Source of the DNA: Leisingera caerulea DSM 24564
GTDB taxonomy: Bacteria; Pseudomonadota; Alphaproteobacteria; Rhodobacterales; Rhodobacteraceae
Length of the DNA: 64,000 nucleotides
Assembly: GCF_000473325.1 (NCBI RefSeq)
Contig: NZ_AXBI01000021.1
Location: 30,629 to 94,628 of the forward strand
Direction of reading: 5' to 3'
The number at the start of each line of letters is the position of its first letter. Positions within the stretch are counted from its first letter, which is position 1. The position numbers and the translations under genes are program-made. The notes under the pieces were generated by a model. The model was not told where the DNA came from. It saw nothing but the letters and a program-made list of their open reading frames with translations, and searched no databases. Of the stretch, positions 50,340 to 58,125 are shown piece after piece.

Positions 50340-51074
50340 ATGGCGATTCCGCGGCTGCTGGTGGTGGATGACGATACTGAGACGCGCATGATGCTGACCC
50401 AGTATCTGCGCCAGAACGGCTTTATCGCCCTGCCCTGCGCCAGCGAGGCGGAGATCCGCGCCCAGATCGGCGCGGGGCGGATCGACCTGATCCTGCTGGA
50501 TGTGATGCTGGGCGACGAGAACGGGGTGGAGATCTGCACCCGGCTGCGCAGCGAACAGGATGTCCCGATCATTCTGGTGTCAGCGCTGTCGGCTGACCAC
50601 CAGCGGATGGCGGGTTATGAATCCGGCGCCGATGACTATATCGCCAAACCGTTCAATCCCGACCTGCTGCTGGCCCGCGTCCGTGCAGTGCTGCAGCGGG
50701 CGCACCGGTCCTCCTCGCTGATCTACCGGCGCAGCGTGGCGACCTTCCGCTTTGCCGGCTGGACCTATGACGCCAAGCGGGATGAGGTGATCTCGCCCGC
50801 CGGGGTTCAGGTGGCGCTGTCGCGGCGCGAGACAGGGCTGCTCAAGGTGTTCCTGGCCAATCCGCATATCCCGCTCACGCGCGAGGAGATCGCCGCGGCC
50901 CTGGACGTGACCGGCGAGGGCGGAACGGAGGAGGGTTCGGGCCGCGCCATCGACGTGCTGGTGGGCCGCCTGCGCTCCAAGATCGAAGCCACCCCCAAGG
51001 ATCCGCGGCTGCTGCGCACCGAGCGCGGCACCGGGTATGTCCTGGCGGTGGATGTTGAGACCGGCGGGGACTGA
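50340..51074 (+). CDS. OmpR-family response regulator
   Basis: 244 residues from ATG 50340 (GGGGAGG upstream). Receiver about 1-120 with phospho-acceptor Asp54 in LILLDVMLG and Lys in DYIAKPFNPD; winged helix about 140-240 (LSRRETGLLKVFLANPHIPLTREEI, RTERGTGYVL). It is co-transcribed with a sensor kinase and divergent from the glucose-type ABC operon, an arrangement like the GltR-GtrS pair of Pseudomonas. The regulatory link is inferred. Confidence 0.92.
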   Translation: MAIPRLLVVDDDTETRMMLTQYLRQNGFIALPCASEAEIRAQIGAGRIDLILLDVMLGDENGVEICTRLRSEQDVPIILVSALSADHQRMAGYESGADDYIAKPFNPDLLLARVRAVLQRAHRSSSLIYRRSVATFRFAGWTYDAKRDEVISPAGVQVALSRRETGLLKVFLANPHIPLTREEIAAALDVTGEGGTEEGSGRAIDVLVGRLRSKIEATPKDPRLLRTERGTGYVLAVDVETGGD

Positions 51075-51079
51075 CGCGG

Positions 51080-52522
51080 GTGGCACTGCGTCTCAGAACC
51101 CTTGGCCTGATCCTGCTGCCGCTGGCCTTTGCCGCCGGGCTGGGGGCCGCCTGGGCCTGGTTCCACTCCGGTGCCAGCTGGCAGACGCATCTGACCCGCA
51201 GCACCATTGCAGGCATCACCCTGGACGGCACCCTGCGCCGCGGCACCGCGCCGCCCGCCGGGGTGGCGGTCGCGCCGGTGGCTGCGGCGCAGGCGGCGTT
51301 TCTGACCTCAGGCGATTACCTGCGGCTGGAAGGCATCCCAAAACCCGCCTTTTTCACCAATGTCTCGATACTGGACAGCGGCCCCGATCCCCTGTCGGGG
51401 GAAGTTCTGGCGCTGGTCATCGCCTCCCCCGACCTGCGCTACCCGGTGGCAGAGCTGGCACCGGCGGGCGGGGCTTCTGCGGCTGAGAAGCTGGGCGCCG
51501 TCACCCGGCTGCTGGCAACCTATTGCAGCGAGCCGGTGATCTTTGCCCGCGCAGGTTACGGCCCGTGGCAGCGGGTGGAGGGCACGGCGGTCTGGGGCTG
51601 CACCGCCGCCCCCCGCGACCTGCGTCTGCCCGCGGTGCTGCTGTCACTGCTGGCCTTGGCGGTGCTGGCAACGCTGGTCATGGACACCTCGGCCCATTTC
51701 GGCCGCTTTGCCCGCGCCCTCCACGGCCGCCGCCGCCTCGGCGGGCCGGATGCCTATGCCGTGCAAGGCCCCGCCGAGCTGCAGGAGATCGTGACAGCCG
51801 TGAACAGCTACCTGGAGACCGAGCGCAGCCAGCTCGCCAGCCGGGCTGCGGTGCTGTCCGGCGTCAGCCACGACCTCGGCACCCCCGCCACCCGCCTGCG
51901 GCTGCGCGCGGCGCTGATCCAGGACGCGGAGCTGCGGCAGAAGTTCGAAACCGACCTCGACGCCATGACCGGAATGATCGAAAGCGTGCTGACCTACACG
52001 CGGGCAGAGATGAGCGCCGAAACCCCGCGCCGCCTCTCCCTCACCTCGCTGGTGGAGGCGGTTGCCGCCGACTACCAGGACCTCGGCAAACCGGTGGAAC
52101 TGCTGCGCCCCACGCCGCAGCTGGCGGCAGGCGGCCGGTCTGTGTTTACCTCTGCGCCCGGCCACAGTGCGATTCCGCAGGATCAGCCGATGCTGGCGGT
52201 GGCGCGCCCGCTGTCGCTGCAGCGGGCGGTGTCGAACCTGATCGACAACGCGCTGAAATACGGCCGCCGCGCCTCTGTCGGCCTCAGCGCCACCGCTGAG
52301 CACGCGATAATCGCCATCGAAGACGAAGGCTCCGGCATGTCCGCTGCGGAAATCTCCGCCGTGATTGCCCCGTTCCGGCGCGGGGACAATACCAGGGCCA
52401 TCGACGGCTTCGGACTGGGGCTGACGATCGTCGCCACGGTGGCAGAACAGCACGGCGGCCGGCTCTACTTCGAGGACGGCCGCCGCGGCCTGCGCGCCTG
52501 CCTCGAGATCTGCCGCAACTGA
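51080..52522 (+). CDS. Membrane sensor histidine kinase
   Basis: 480 residues from GTG 51080. Two membrane helices (about 8-28 and 183-200) flank a periplasmic sensing domain of about 155 residues with a cysteine pair (ATYCSEP, VWGCTAAP) that could form a disulfide. A HAMP-like linker precedes the dimerisation helix with phospho-His in SGVSHDLGTPATRLRLR. The ATPase domain has SNLIDNALKYG (N box), DEGSGM (G1) and GFGLGLTIV (G2). It pairs with the response regulator 5 bp upstream. Confidence 0.9.
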   Translation: MALRLRTLGLILLPLAFAAGLGAAWAWFHSGASWQTHLTRSTIAGITLDGTLRRGTAPPAGVAVAPVAAAQAAFLTSGDYLRLEGIPKPAFFTNVSILDSGPDPLSGEVLALVIASPDLRYPVAELAPAGGASAAEKLGAVTRLLATYCSEPVIFARAGYGPWQRVEGTAVWGCTAAPRDLRLPAVLLSLLALAVLATLVMDTSAHFGRFARALHGRRRLGGPDAYAVQGPAELQEIVTAVNSYLETERSQLASRAAVLSGVSHDLGTPATRLRLRAALIQDAELRQKFETDLDAMTGMIESVLTYTRAEMSAETPRRLSLTSLVEAVAADYQDLGKPVELLRPTPQLAAGGRSVFTSAPGHSAIPQDQPMLAVARPLSLQRAVSNLIDNALKYGRRASVGLSATAEHAIIAIEDEGSGMSAAEISAVIAPFRRGDNTRAIDGFGLGLTIVATVAEQHGGRLYFEDGRRGLRACLEICRN

Positions 52523-52550
52523 CCGCCCGCTGCCGCCGTGCCGGACTGCA

Positions 52551-52564
52551 TTGATCCGGATCAT
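52551..52564 (+). promoter_or_regulatory. FNR/FnrL-type box upstream of the universal stress protein
   Basis: TTGATCCGGATCAT matches TTGAT-N4-ATCAA at nine of ten positions, 80 bp upstream of the start codon at 52645. This suggests low-oxygen activation. Confidence 0.65.
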
Positions 52565-52644
52565 GGCAGCAGCCGCAGGGGCTGGTTTAATAGCTGAAGC
52601 GGCACACGTGGCGTCTGCCGCGCAGACCGGGGAGGAGGCCCGCC

Positions 52645-53490
52645 ATGCAGCGCAGAACGTTGCTCTTCGCAATCAGCGGCAGCACCAGCGATACCGCCAT
52701 CACAGCCGCCGCCGAGGCCGCCCGCGAACAGCAGGCGCATCTGGCCTGCCTGCTGCTCAAGACCCTGCCCGGAATGCCCTATTTCGCCTATGGCGCCTCT
52801 GCCTATGGCGCGATGGCGGTGCCGGATGAATGGCTGGAAACCCTGCAAAGCTGCCGGACCGCCCAAACCGCCCGCGCGGCAGAGGTGGAGGCACTGCTGT
52901 CCCGCTGCAACGCCGCGGGCGACGTGCAATATGCCACCGCCAGCGACGCGGACATCCGGCTGCTGGCCGCCCGCCGGGCACTGACCTGCGACATTGCCGA
53001 GGCGGCCGGCGGCCTGCGCGAGGATCCGGAGGTGTTCCGCGATGCGGTGCACGGCATCCTGTTCGGCGCGCCCGTGCCGCTGATGGTGAACGGCAGCCCC
53101 TTGGCGCCCCGCAAACGGGTGTTCCTGGCCTGGAACAGCAGCCTGTCCGCGGCCCGCGCGGCCCATGCCGCCCTGCCCTATTTCAAGGCGGCGCAGGAAG
53201 TGGTGATCGGCTGCTTCGACCCGGACATGAGCGACGCGCGCGACGGCGAGGACCCCGGCGCGGACATGGCCGCCTGGCTCAGCCACCACGGCTGCACCGT
53301 CACCCTGTCGCAGTTTCCCTGCGGCGGCCATGACACCGGCACTGCCATCCAGGACCGCGCCCGCGAGGCCGGGGCGGAGCTGGTGGTGATGGGCGCCTAT
53401 GGCCACTCCCGCCTGCGCGAAGCGGTGTTCGGCGGCACCACCCGCAGCCTGCTGGAGCAGACCGCGCTGCCGGTCCTGTTTGCCCATTGA
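52645..53490 (+). CDS. Tandem universal stress protein (UspA family)
   Basis: 281 residues containing two Usp folds. The first (1-140) is degenerate. The second (about 155-281) keeps the ATP-binding pattern VVMGAYGHSRLREAVFGGTTRSLL and ends VLFAH. Such proteins are often induced by oxygen limitation. An FNR-type box precedes it, and an FNT channel gene follows 35 bp later, probably in one operon. Confidence 0.88.
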   Translation: MQRRTLLFAISGSTSDTAITAAAEAAREQQAHLACLLLKTLPGMPYFAYGASAYGAMAVPDEWLETLQSCRTAQTARAAEVEALLSRCNAAGDVQYATASDADIRLLAARRALTCDIAEAAGGLREDPEVFRDAVHGILFGAPVPLMVNGSPLAPRKRVFLAWNSSLSAARAAHAALPYFKAAQEVVIGCFDPDMSDARDGEDPGADMAAWLSHHGCTVTLSQFPCGGHDTGTAIQDRAREAGAELVVMGAYGHSRLREAVFGGTTRSLLEQTALPVLFAH

Positions 53491-53525
53491 CCCGCACCCG
53501 CCGCCCAGCCGCAAGGGAGCAGCCG

Positions 53526-54338
53526 ATGACAGACCCCGTCCCGTTCAATGCCTACAAACCCGCTGAAATCGCCGCGCTGGTGGAAACCGCGGGAGTCGCC
53601 AAGGCGCGGCTGCCGCTGCCGCAGATGTTTGTGCTGGCGATGCTGGCGGGCGCCTTCATCGGCTTCGGCGCGGCCGCCTATACCACCGCGATGACCGGCG
53701 CGGACACAGCCTCGGGCCCGGTGCGGGTGCTGGGCGGCGCGGTGTTCTCGCTGGGTCTTATTCTGGTGGTGGTGGGCGGGGCCGAGCTGTTCACCGGCAA
53801 CGTGCTGATGGTGATCGCCGCGGTGGACCGCAAGATCCGCCTCAGGCGGCTGTGGCGCAGCTGGGCCATCGTCTATGCCGGCAACCTTGCAGGCGCCGCC
53901 GGGCTGGCTGCCGCCTTTGCCTTCACCGGCCTGCTGGAGGGCCCGGCGGGCGCCACCGCCGCCCGCATCGCCGAGGCCAAGGCCGCCCTCTCCCCGGTGG
54001 AGGCCTTGATGCGCGGCGCCCTGTGCAACGGGCTGGTGTGCCTGGCGGTCTGGCTTTCCTTCGCGGCCCGCACAGCGGCGGGCAAGATCCTGGCGGTGCT
54101 CTGGCCGATCACCGCCTTTGTGCTCCTGGGGCTGGAGCATTCGGTGGCCAATATGTACTTCTTTCCGCAGGGCTGGGCTGCCGGTGCCGCAGTTTCCGTC
54201 AATGCCGCTGCCGCCAATCTGTTCTGGGTCACGCTGGGCAATATCGCGGGCGGCGCCGGCGGGGTCGCCTTTGCCTATTGGTTCGCCTATCTGGGTCGCA
54301 CCGCCCCGGCGGCCGGCAAAGCGCAGCGCAAACGGTGA
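53526..54338 (+). CDS. Formate/nitrite transporter (FocA/NirC type)
   Basis: 270 residues from ATG 53526. Six membrane helices with FNT signatures: LAGAFIGFGAAAYTTAM, GGAELFTGNVLMVI, CNGLVCLAVWLSFAART and GLEHSVANMYFFPQGW, the last containing the pore histidine region of FocA/NirC. It transports formate or nitrite; together with the FNR box this fits anaerobic metabolism. Confidence 0.9.
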   Translation: MTDPVPFNAYKPAEIAALVETAGVAKARLPLPQMFVLAMLAGAFIGFGAAAYTTAMTGADTASGPVRVLGGAVFSLGLILVVVGGAELFTGNVLMVIAAVDRKIRLRRLWRSWAIVYAGNLAGAAGLAAAFAFTGLLEGPAGATAARIAEAKAALSPVEALMRGALCNGLVCLAVWLSFAARTAAGKILAVLWPITAFVLLGLEHSVANMYFFPQGWAAGAAVSVNAAAANLFWVTLGNIAGGAGGVAFAYWFAYLGRTAPAAGKAQRKR

Positions 54339-54345
54339 CGCCCGC

Positions 54346-54924
54346 TCAGCGGGCCGCGGCCCCGTCGCTTGCGGCCTCCGCCAGATAGGCCAAACGCCGT
54401 TCCGACCGCTTGTCCTCGACCATGCCGCAGACCGTCCAGCGGACCGGCCTGATGCCGCAGAACTTCAGGATGTTGCGTTCGAAACTGCGCAGCGAATGGG
54501 CAAAGTAGAACCAGCGGTAGAAAAATGCAGGCATCCCCATGGTCACGATGATCCGCGCGCTCTTCCCCTTCAGCTTGGGGTGCCAGCTCTTTTCGCCGAC
54601 AGTAAAGGCGAACTGCTCGCGGAGCACCTGTTCCAGCCAGGCCTTCAGCAGCGCGGGCATGGTGCCCAGCCACAGCGGATAGACAAACACCAGATGATCC
54701 GCCGCCGCCACCGCCTGCTGGGCGCAGGCAACATACTCCGGCAGCTCTTCCGCTTGCCATTCCGCGCGGCTGCGCAGGCAAGTGACGCCGCTGGCGGCCA
54801 CCTCGATGACCTCCACCTCATGGCCCGCGTCCCTGGCGCCCTTGGCATAGCTTTGCGCCAGCGCGTGGCAGAAATGCGCCTGGCTGTTGTCCGGATGGCC
54901 CTGGATGATCAGTATCCGCGTCAT
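54346..54924 (-). CDS. Flavodoxin-like NAD(P)H:quinone oxidoreductase
   Basis: 192 residues of the MdaB/KefF-like flavodoxin-2 family: RILIIQGHPDNSQAHFCHAL (FMN-phosphate loop), VFVYPLWLGTMPALLKAWLEQV and VTMGMPAFFY. It reduces quinones by two electrons without radical formation. The start overlaps the stop of the site-2 protease gene by 4 bp, so the two are co-transcribed. Confidence 0.87.
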   Translation of the reverse strand: MTRILIIQGHPDNSQAHFCHALAQSYAKGARDAGHEVEVIEVAASGVTCLRSRAEWQAEELPEYVACAQQAVAAADHLVFVYPLWLGTMPALLKAWLEQVLREQFAFTVGEKSWHPKLKGKSARIIVTMGMPAFFYRWFYFAHSLRSFERNILKFCGIRPVRWTVCGMVEDKRSERRLAYLAEAASDGAAAR

Positions 54925-56072
54925 GCGCTCTCCCCCTTGCCGCCCATCCGCCGCACCTCCTGCAGCAGGGCTATGTATCCGGTCAGGTCCGTCAGGGTGA
55001 TCACCCCCAGCAGGCGGCCCTTGTCCGTGACCAGGAACTTGCGCCGCCCGGTCTCCGAGATCTTCCGCATCAGCGCATCGGCCTGCATGTCCGGCGCGAC
55101 CGAATTGCTGCCGTCCGGCGGCTGATAGACGTCATCCACCGGGGTCTGCGCCCACCGCTCCTGCGGCACCCGCGCCAGATCCTGCGTATCGGTGCAGCCC
55201 AGCAGAACGCCCTGCTGCACCACCGGCACAAAGCTCTTGCGCTCGGGCAGCAGCACCTGGTGCGCCAGCGCCTGCAGGCTGATGTCCGGGCTGACGGTCA
55301 CCGGATCGCGGGTCATCAGGTCGGCCGCCGTCTTGCCCTTGAAAGCGGCGGTTTGCAGCTGATGGGCATAGGTGCCCTTGGCCGCCGACAGGACAAACAC
55401 ACCGATCAGCACCTGCCACAGCGCCGCCACCGGATTGCCGGAAAACAGGCCCAGCAGCCCATAGAGTATAAGCGCATAGGCAAAATAGCTGCTGATGCGG
55501 GTGGCGGTCCGGGTGGCCGCCAGCAGGTCACGGTTGCGGCTCCACAGCCAGGCCCGCAGGATGCGGCCGCCATCCAGCGGAAAGGCCGGCACCAGGTTGA
55601 ACACCGCCAGCACCAGATTGATCAGCGCCAGATAGCCCAGCACGGGGTTCAGCGCCCCGCCCGGCGCCAGCGTCCAGCCGATCTGCGCCAGCAGCCAGAA
55701 GCCAAAGGCCAGCGCAAAGCTCATCAGCGGCCCGGCGATGGCAATCCAGAATTCGCTCACGGCAGTCTTGGGTTCCGAGCCCAGCTCCGCCACGCCGCCG
55801 AAGATGAACAGGGTGATCCCCTTGATCTCCACCCCGAAACGCCGCGCCACCACGGAATGCGACATCTCGTGCAGGATCAGCGAGGCAAAGAACCCCAGCA
55901 TCGCCAGAACCGCAAGCGCCAGGTAAACCGCCTGCCCTGCCCCCGGATAGGACATCGGAAAGTACTGGGAGGCCAGGCTCCAGGTGATCAGCGCCGCGAT
56001 CAGCAGCCAGCTGGGGTCAACCTTGATGTCAAACCCCTGCAGCCGCGCGATCCTGACTGCGTTTGAGAACAT
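54921..56072 (-). CDS. Site-2 protease (M50) with tandem CBS domains
   Basis: 383 residues from ATG 56072 (MFSNAVRIARLQGFDIKVDPSW). Intramembrane zinc protease motifs LHEMSHSVV (about residue 65) and VPAFPLDGGRI (about 165) lie among six membrane helices. Two CBS domains fill about 245-375 and probably sense adenine nucleotides. The class cleaves membrane-bound regulators; the target is unknown. FNR-like half-conserved box 52 bp upstream. Confidence 0.9.
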   Translation of the reverse strand: MFSNAVRIARLQGFDIKVDPSWLLIAALITWSLASQYFPMSYPGAGQAVYLALAVLAMLGFFASLILHEMSHSVVARRFGVEIKGITLFIFGGVAELGSEPKTAVSEFWIAIAGPLMSFALAFGFWLLAQIGWTLAPGGALNPVLGYLALINLVLAVFNLVPAFPLDGGRILRAWLWSRNRDLLAATRTATRISSYFAYALILYGLLGLFSGNPVAALWQVLIGVFVLSAAKGTYAHQLQTAAFKGKTAADLMTRDPVTVSPDISLQALAHQVLLPERKSFVPVVQQGVLLGCTDTQDLARVPQERWAQTPVDDVYQPPDGSNSVAPDMQADALMRKISETGRRKFLVTDKGRLLGVITLTDLTGYIALLQEVRRMGGKGESA

Positions 56073-56123
56073 GAAACTCCCCCCTCCTGCCGCAATATAT
56101 AGCGCCGCCGCGCCGATGCCCGT

Positions 56124-56137
56124 TTGATCCGGCTCAG
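56124..56137 (-). promoter_or_regulatory. FNR-like box upstream of the site-2 protease gene
   Basis: TTGATCCGGCTCAG keeps one full half-site and a weaker second (seven of ten). It overlaps the stop codon of the VIT-type gene and lies 52 bp before the protease start. Confidence 0.4.
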
Positions 56138-56847
56138 CCCCGGAACAGGCTGCCCGCCCCATAGGCCAGCGCCGCCGCGCAGGAGCCGATCAGCAATGTT
56201 TCCAGCCCCGAAACCCACCAGGGCGACAGCGACCAAATGCTTTTGCTGGCCCCGATGGCAAAGAACACCAGCCCGGTCGCCACCGAGGCCAGCAGGAACG
56301 GATCCGGCAGCCCCAGGATGAACGGCAGCAGCGGCACGATCCCGGCCAGCATGAAAGCAAGGAACGTGGTCAGCGCCGCCGCCACCGGATTGGGCTCCGC
56401 AGGCCCCAGCCCGTATTCGCTGGCCAGCATCAGCGAAATCCACTTCTCGGGCTTGGCCGCCACCGCCTTCACCGCGCCCTCCAGCACCTCGCCGCTCAGG
56501 CCCAGCTGCTCAAGGATCTGGCGCAGCTCCTCGCGCTCGCCCTCGGGAAACTGGCGGATATGGCGCTGCTCCACCCGGTACAGCCGCCGCCGGTCATCCA
56601 GATCCGCCTTGGTCCCCAGGTAATTGGCAGCGGCCATGGAAAACCCGTCGGCCAGCACATTGGCAATTCCCAGCGCGATGATCACGGACGAGGAAAACCC
56701 CGCCCCCTCGACGCCCGCCGCAATGGCAAAGGTCGTCACCGCGCCGTCGATGCCGCCGTAAACCGCATCCCGCAGCCGCCCCTCCTCCCTGCTGCCTTGC
56801 AGGCGGCGGGCGATCTCTTCCCTGCTGTGCCCGTGTTCCGCTTTCAT
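56134..56847 (-). CDS. VIT1/CCC1-family iron/manganese transporter
   Basis: 237 residues from ATG 56847 (MKAEHGHSREEIARRL). Five membrane helices; the family segments LRDAVYGGIDGAVTTFAIAAG and GIANVLADGFSMAAANYLG are clear, as is the cytosolic helical insert with EQRHIRQFPEGEREEL that binds metal. It likely exports or sequesters Fe2+ or Mn2+. An FNR-like TTGA-N6-TCAA lies 35 bp upstream. Confidence 0.9.
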   Translation of the reverse strand: MKAEHGHSREEIARRLQGSREEGRLRDAVYGGIDGAVTTFAIAAGVEGAGFSSSVIIALGIANVLADGFSMAAANYLGTKADLDDRRRLYRVEQRHIRQFPEGEREELRQILEQLGLSGEVLEGAVKAVAAKPEKWISLMLASEYGLGPAEPNPVAAALTTFLAFMLAGIVPLLPFILGLPDPFLLASVATGLVFFAIGASKSIWSLSPWWVSGLETLLIGSCAAALAYGAGSLFRG

Positions 56848-56881
56848 GGCCCCATGATCCGCCAAGCGGCCCCCCGCCGCC

Positions 56882-56895
56882 TTGAGCGAGGTCAA
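56882..56895 (-). promoter_or_regulatory. FNR-like box upstream of the VIT-type transporter
   Basis: TTGAGCGAGGTCAA has perfect TTGA-N6-TCAA arms, 35 bp before the start codon at 56847, in the intergenic space after the efflux operon. Confidence 0.45.
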
Positions 56896-56919
56896 GCCAC
56901 CCGCCTCAGCGCTTCGCCC

Positions 56920-58122
56920 TCAGCGCTCGGTGATCAGCACCCCGTCCGCGACCGCCTCGCCGGGATGCAGGATCACCCGCTCGCCCGGCTCCAGCCCCTC
57001 CAGAACCTGCGCCACCTGGCCGTTGCGCCGCCCCAGCGTCAGCGGGCGCACCGCGGCCCGCCCGTCCGCCGCCACAAAGGCCGCCCAGCCGCCGCCGTCA
57101 CGGAACAGCGCGCTGACCGGGATCCGCAGCACTTCCTCCGCCTCCCATTCGATGATGCGGGCAAAGACCGAGAACCCCTCGCCCAGGCTGGTGCGCTGCT
57201 CCTTCGGCGTCACCAGATCAAAGAACACATCCACCCGCTGCTCCTCGATCCCCAGCGCCGAGACCTTGGTGCGCGCCACCGGCTCGATCCGGTTCAGCAC
57301 CGCCTCCAGCGGCGTTGCGCCGCCCCAGCGCTCGATGCTGGCACGGGCGCCCGGCGCCAGCCGCACCGCGTCTGAGGACAAGAGATCGGCCACCAGCTCC
57401 AGATCCTGCGGATCGCCGATGGTGACCAGCAGGTCCCCCGGCAGCACCGGACGCTCGCTGATGGTGACCACCGACAGCACCACCCCGTCAGCGGGCGCAT
57501 GTATGCGGATGCAGCAGCTGTCCGGCACCTCCGTGCCCGCTTCGGGCAGGATCAGTGCCGCCTCCGCCCGTGCCAGGGTGCTTTGCGACATGTCCACCCG
57601 GGCGCTGGCCGCCTCTTCCCCGGCGATGGCCACCGCCAGCCGCTGGGTGGCGTCCTCCAGCCGCGTCAGCGAGGCGACATTGCGCTCCGCCAGCGCCTTC
57701 ACCCGGTCATACTGGCTTTGAGCCAGGATGCGGTCCTCGACGGCCTTCTGCAGATCGGCGCGCGCCACATGCAGCGCCGCCTGCGCCTCCTGCAAGGTCG
57801 CCTGCGCTTGCGCCCGGGTGCGCGCATCCAGCAGATGCGGCCGGGCAGGCTCGACAATGGCGACAAGGGTTTCGCCCGCTGTCACCCGGTCCCCCGCCCG
57901 CACCGGCGCGCGGCGCGCAGTGCCCGCAATCGGCGCCGCCACCTCGAACAGGTCGCGGACCCGCGTCTCCCCATCGGCATCAATGGTGATTTCCATCCGG
58001 CCGCGCGTCACCTCATGCAGGTCCACCGCGGCCGGCTCCTCCCGCAGCGCCACATACAGCAGCGCCGCCAGCACACCGCCGCCGGTCACGTACAAAAGCA
58101 GGCTGCGCAGGTTCGGAATCAT
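56920..58122 (-). CDS. Periplasmic adaptor (HlyD/MacA-like) of an ABC efflux system
   Basis: 400 residues. N-terminal membrane anchor about 6-24. Then the biotinyl-lipoyl half (IAGTARRAPVRAGDRVTAGETL), a helical hairpin (about 95-185) and the second lipoyl half (RIHAPADGVVLSVV), ending in the beta-barrel domain. It links an inner-membrane ABC exporter to the outer membrane. Third gene of the operon with the FtsX-type permease (3-bp gap). Confidence 0.89.
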   Translation of the reverse strand: MIPNLRSLLLYVTGGGVLAALLYVALREEPAAVDLHEVTRGRMEITIDADGETRVRDLFEVAAPIAGTARRAPVRAGDRVTAGETLVAIVEPARPHLLDARTRAQAQATLQEAQAALHVARADLQKAVEDRILAQSQYDRVKALAERNVASLTRLEDATQRLAVAIAGEEAASARVDMSQSTLARAEAALILPEAGTEVPDSCCIRIHAPADGVVLSVVTISERPVLPGDLLVTIGDPQDLELVADLLSSDAVRLAPGARASIERWGGATPLEAVLNRIEPVARTKVSALGIEEQRVDVFFDLVTPKEQRTSLGEGFSVFARIIEWEAEEVLRIPVSALFRDGGGWAAFVAADGRAAVRPLTLGRRNGQVAQVLEGLEPGERVILHPGEAVADGVLITER

Positions 58123-58125
58123 CTC

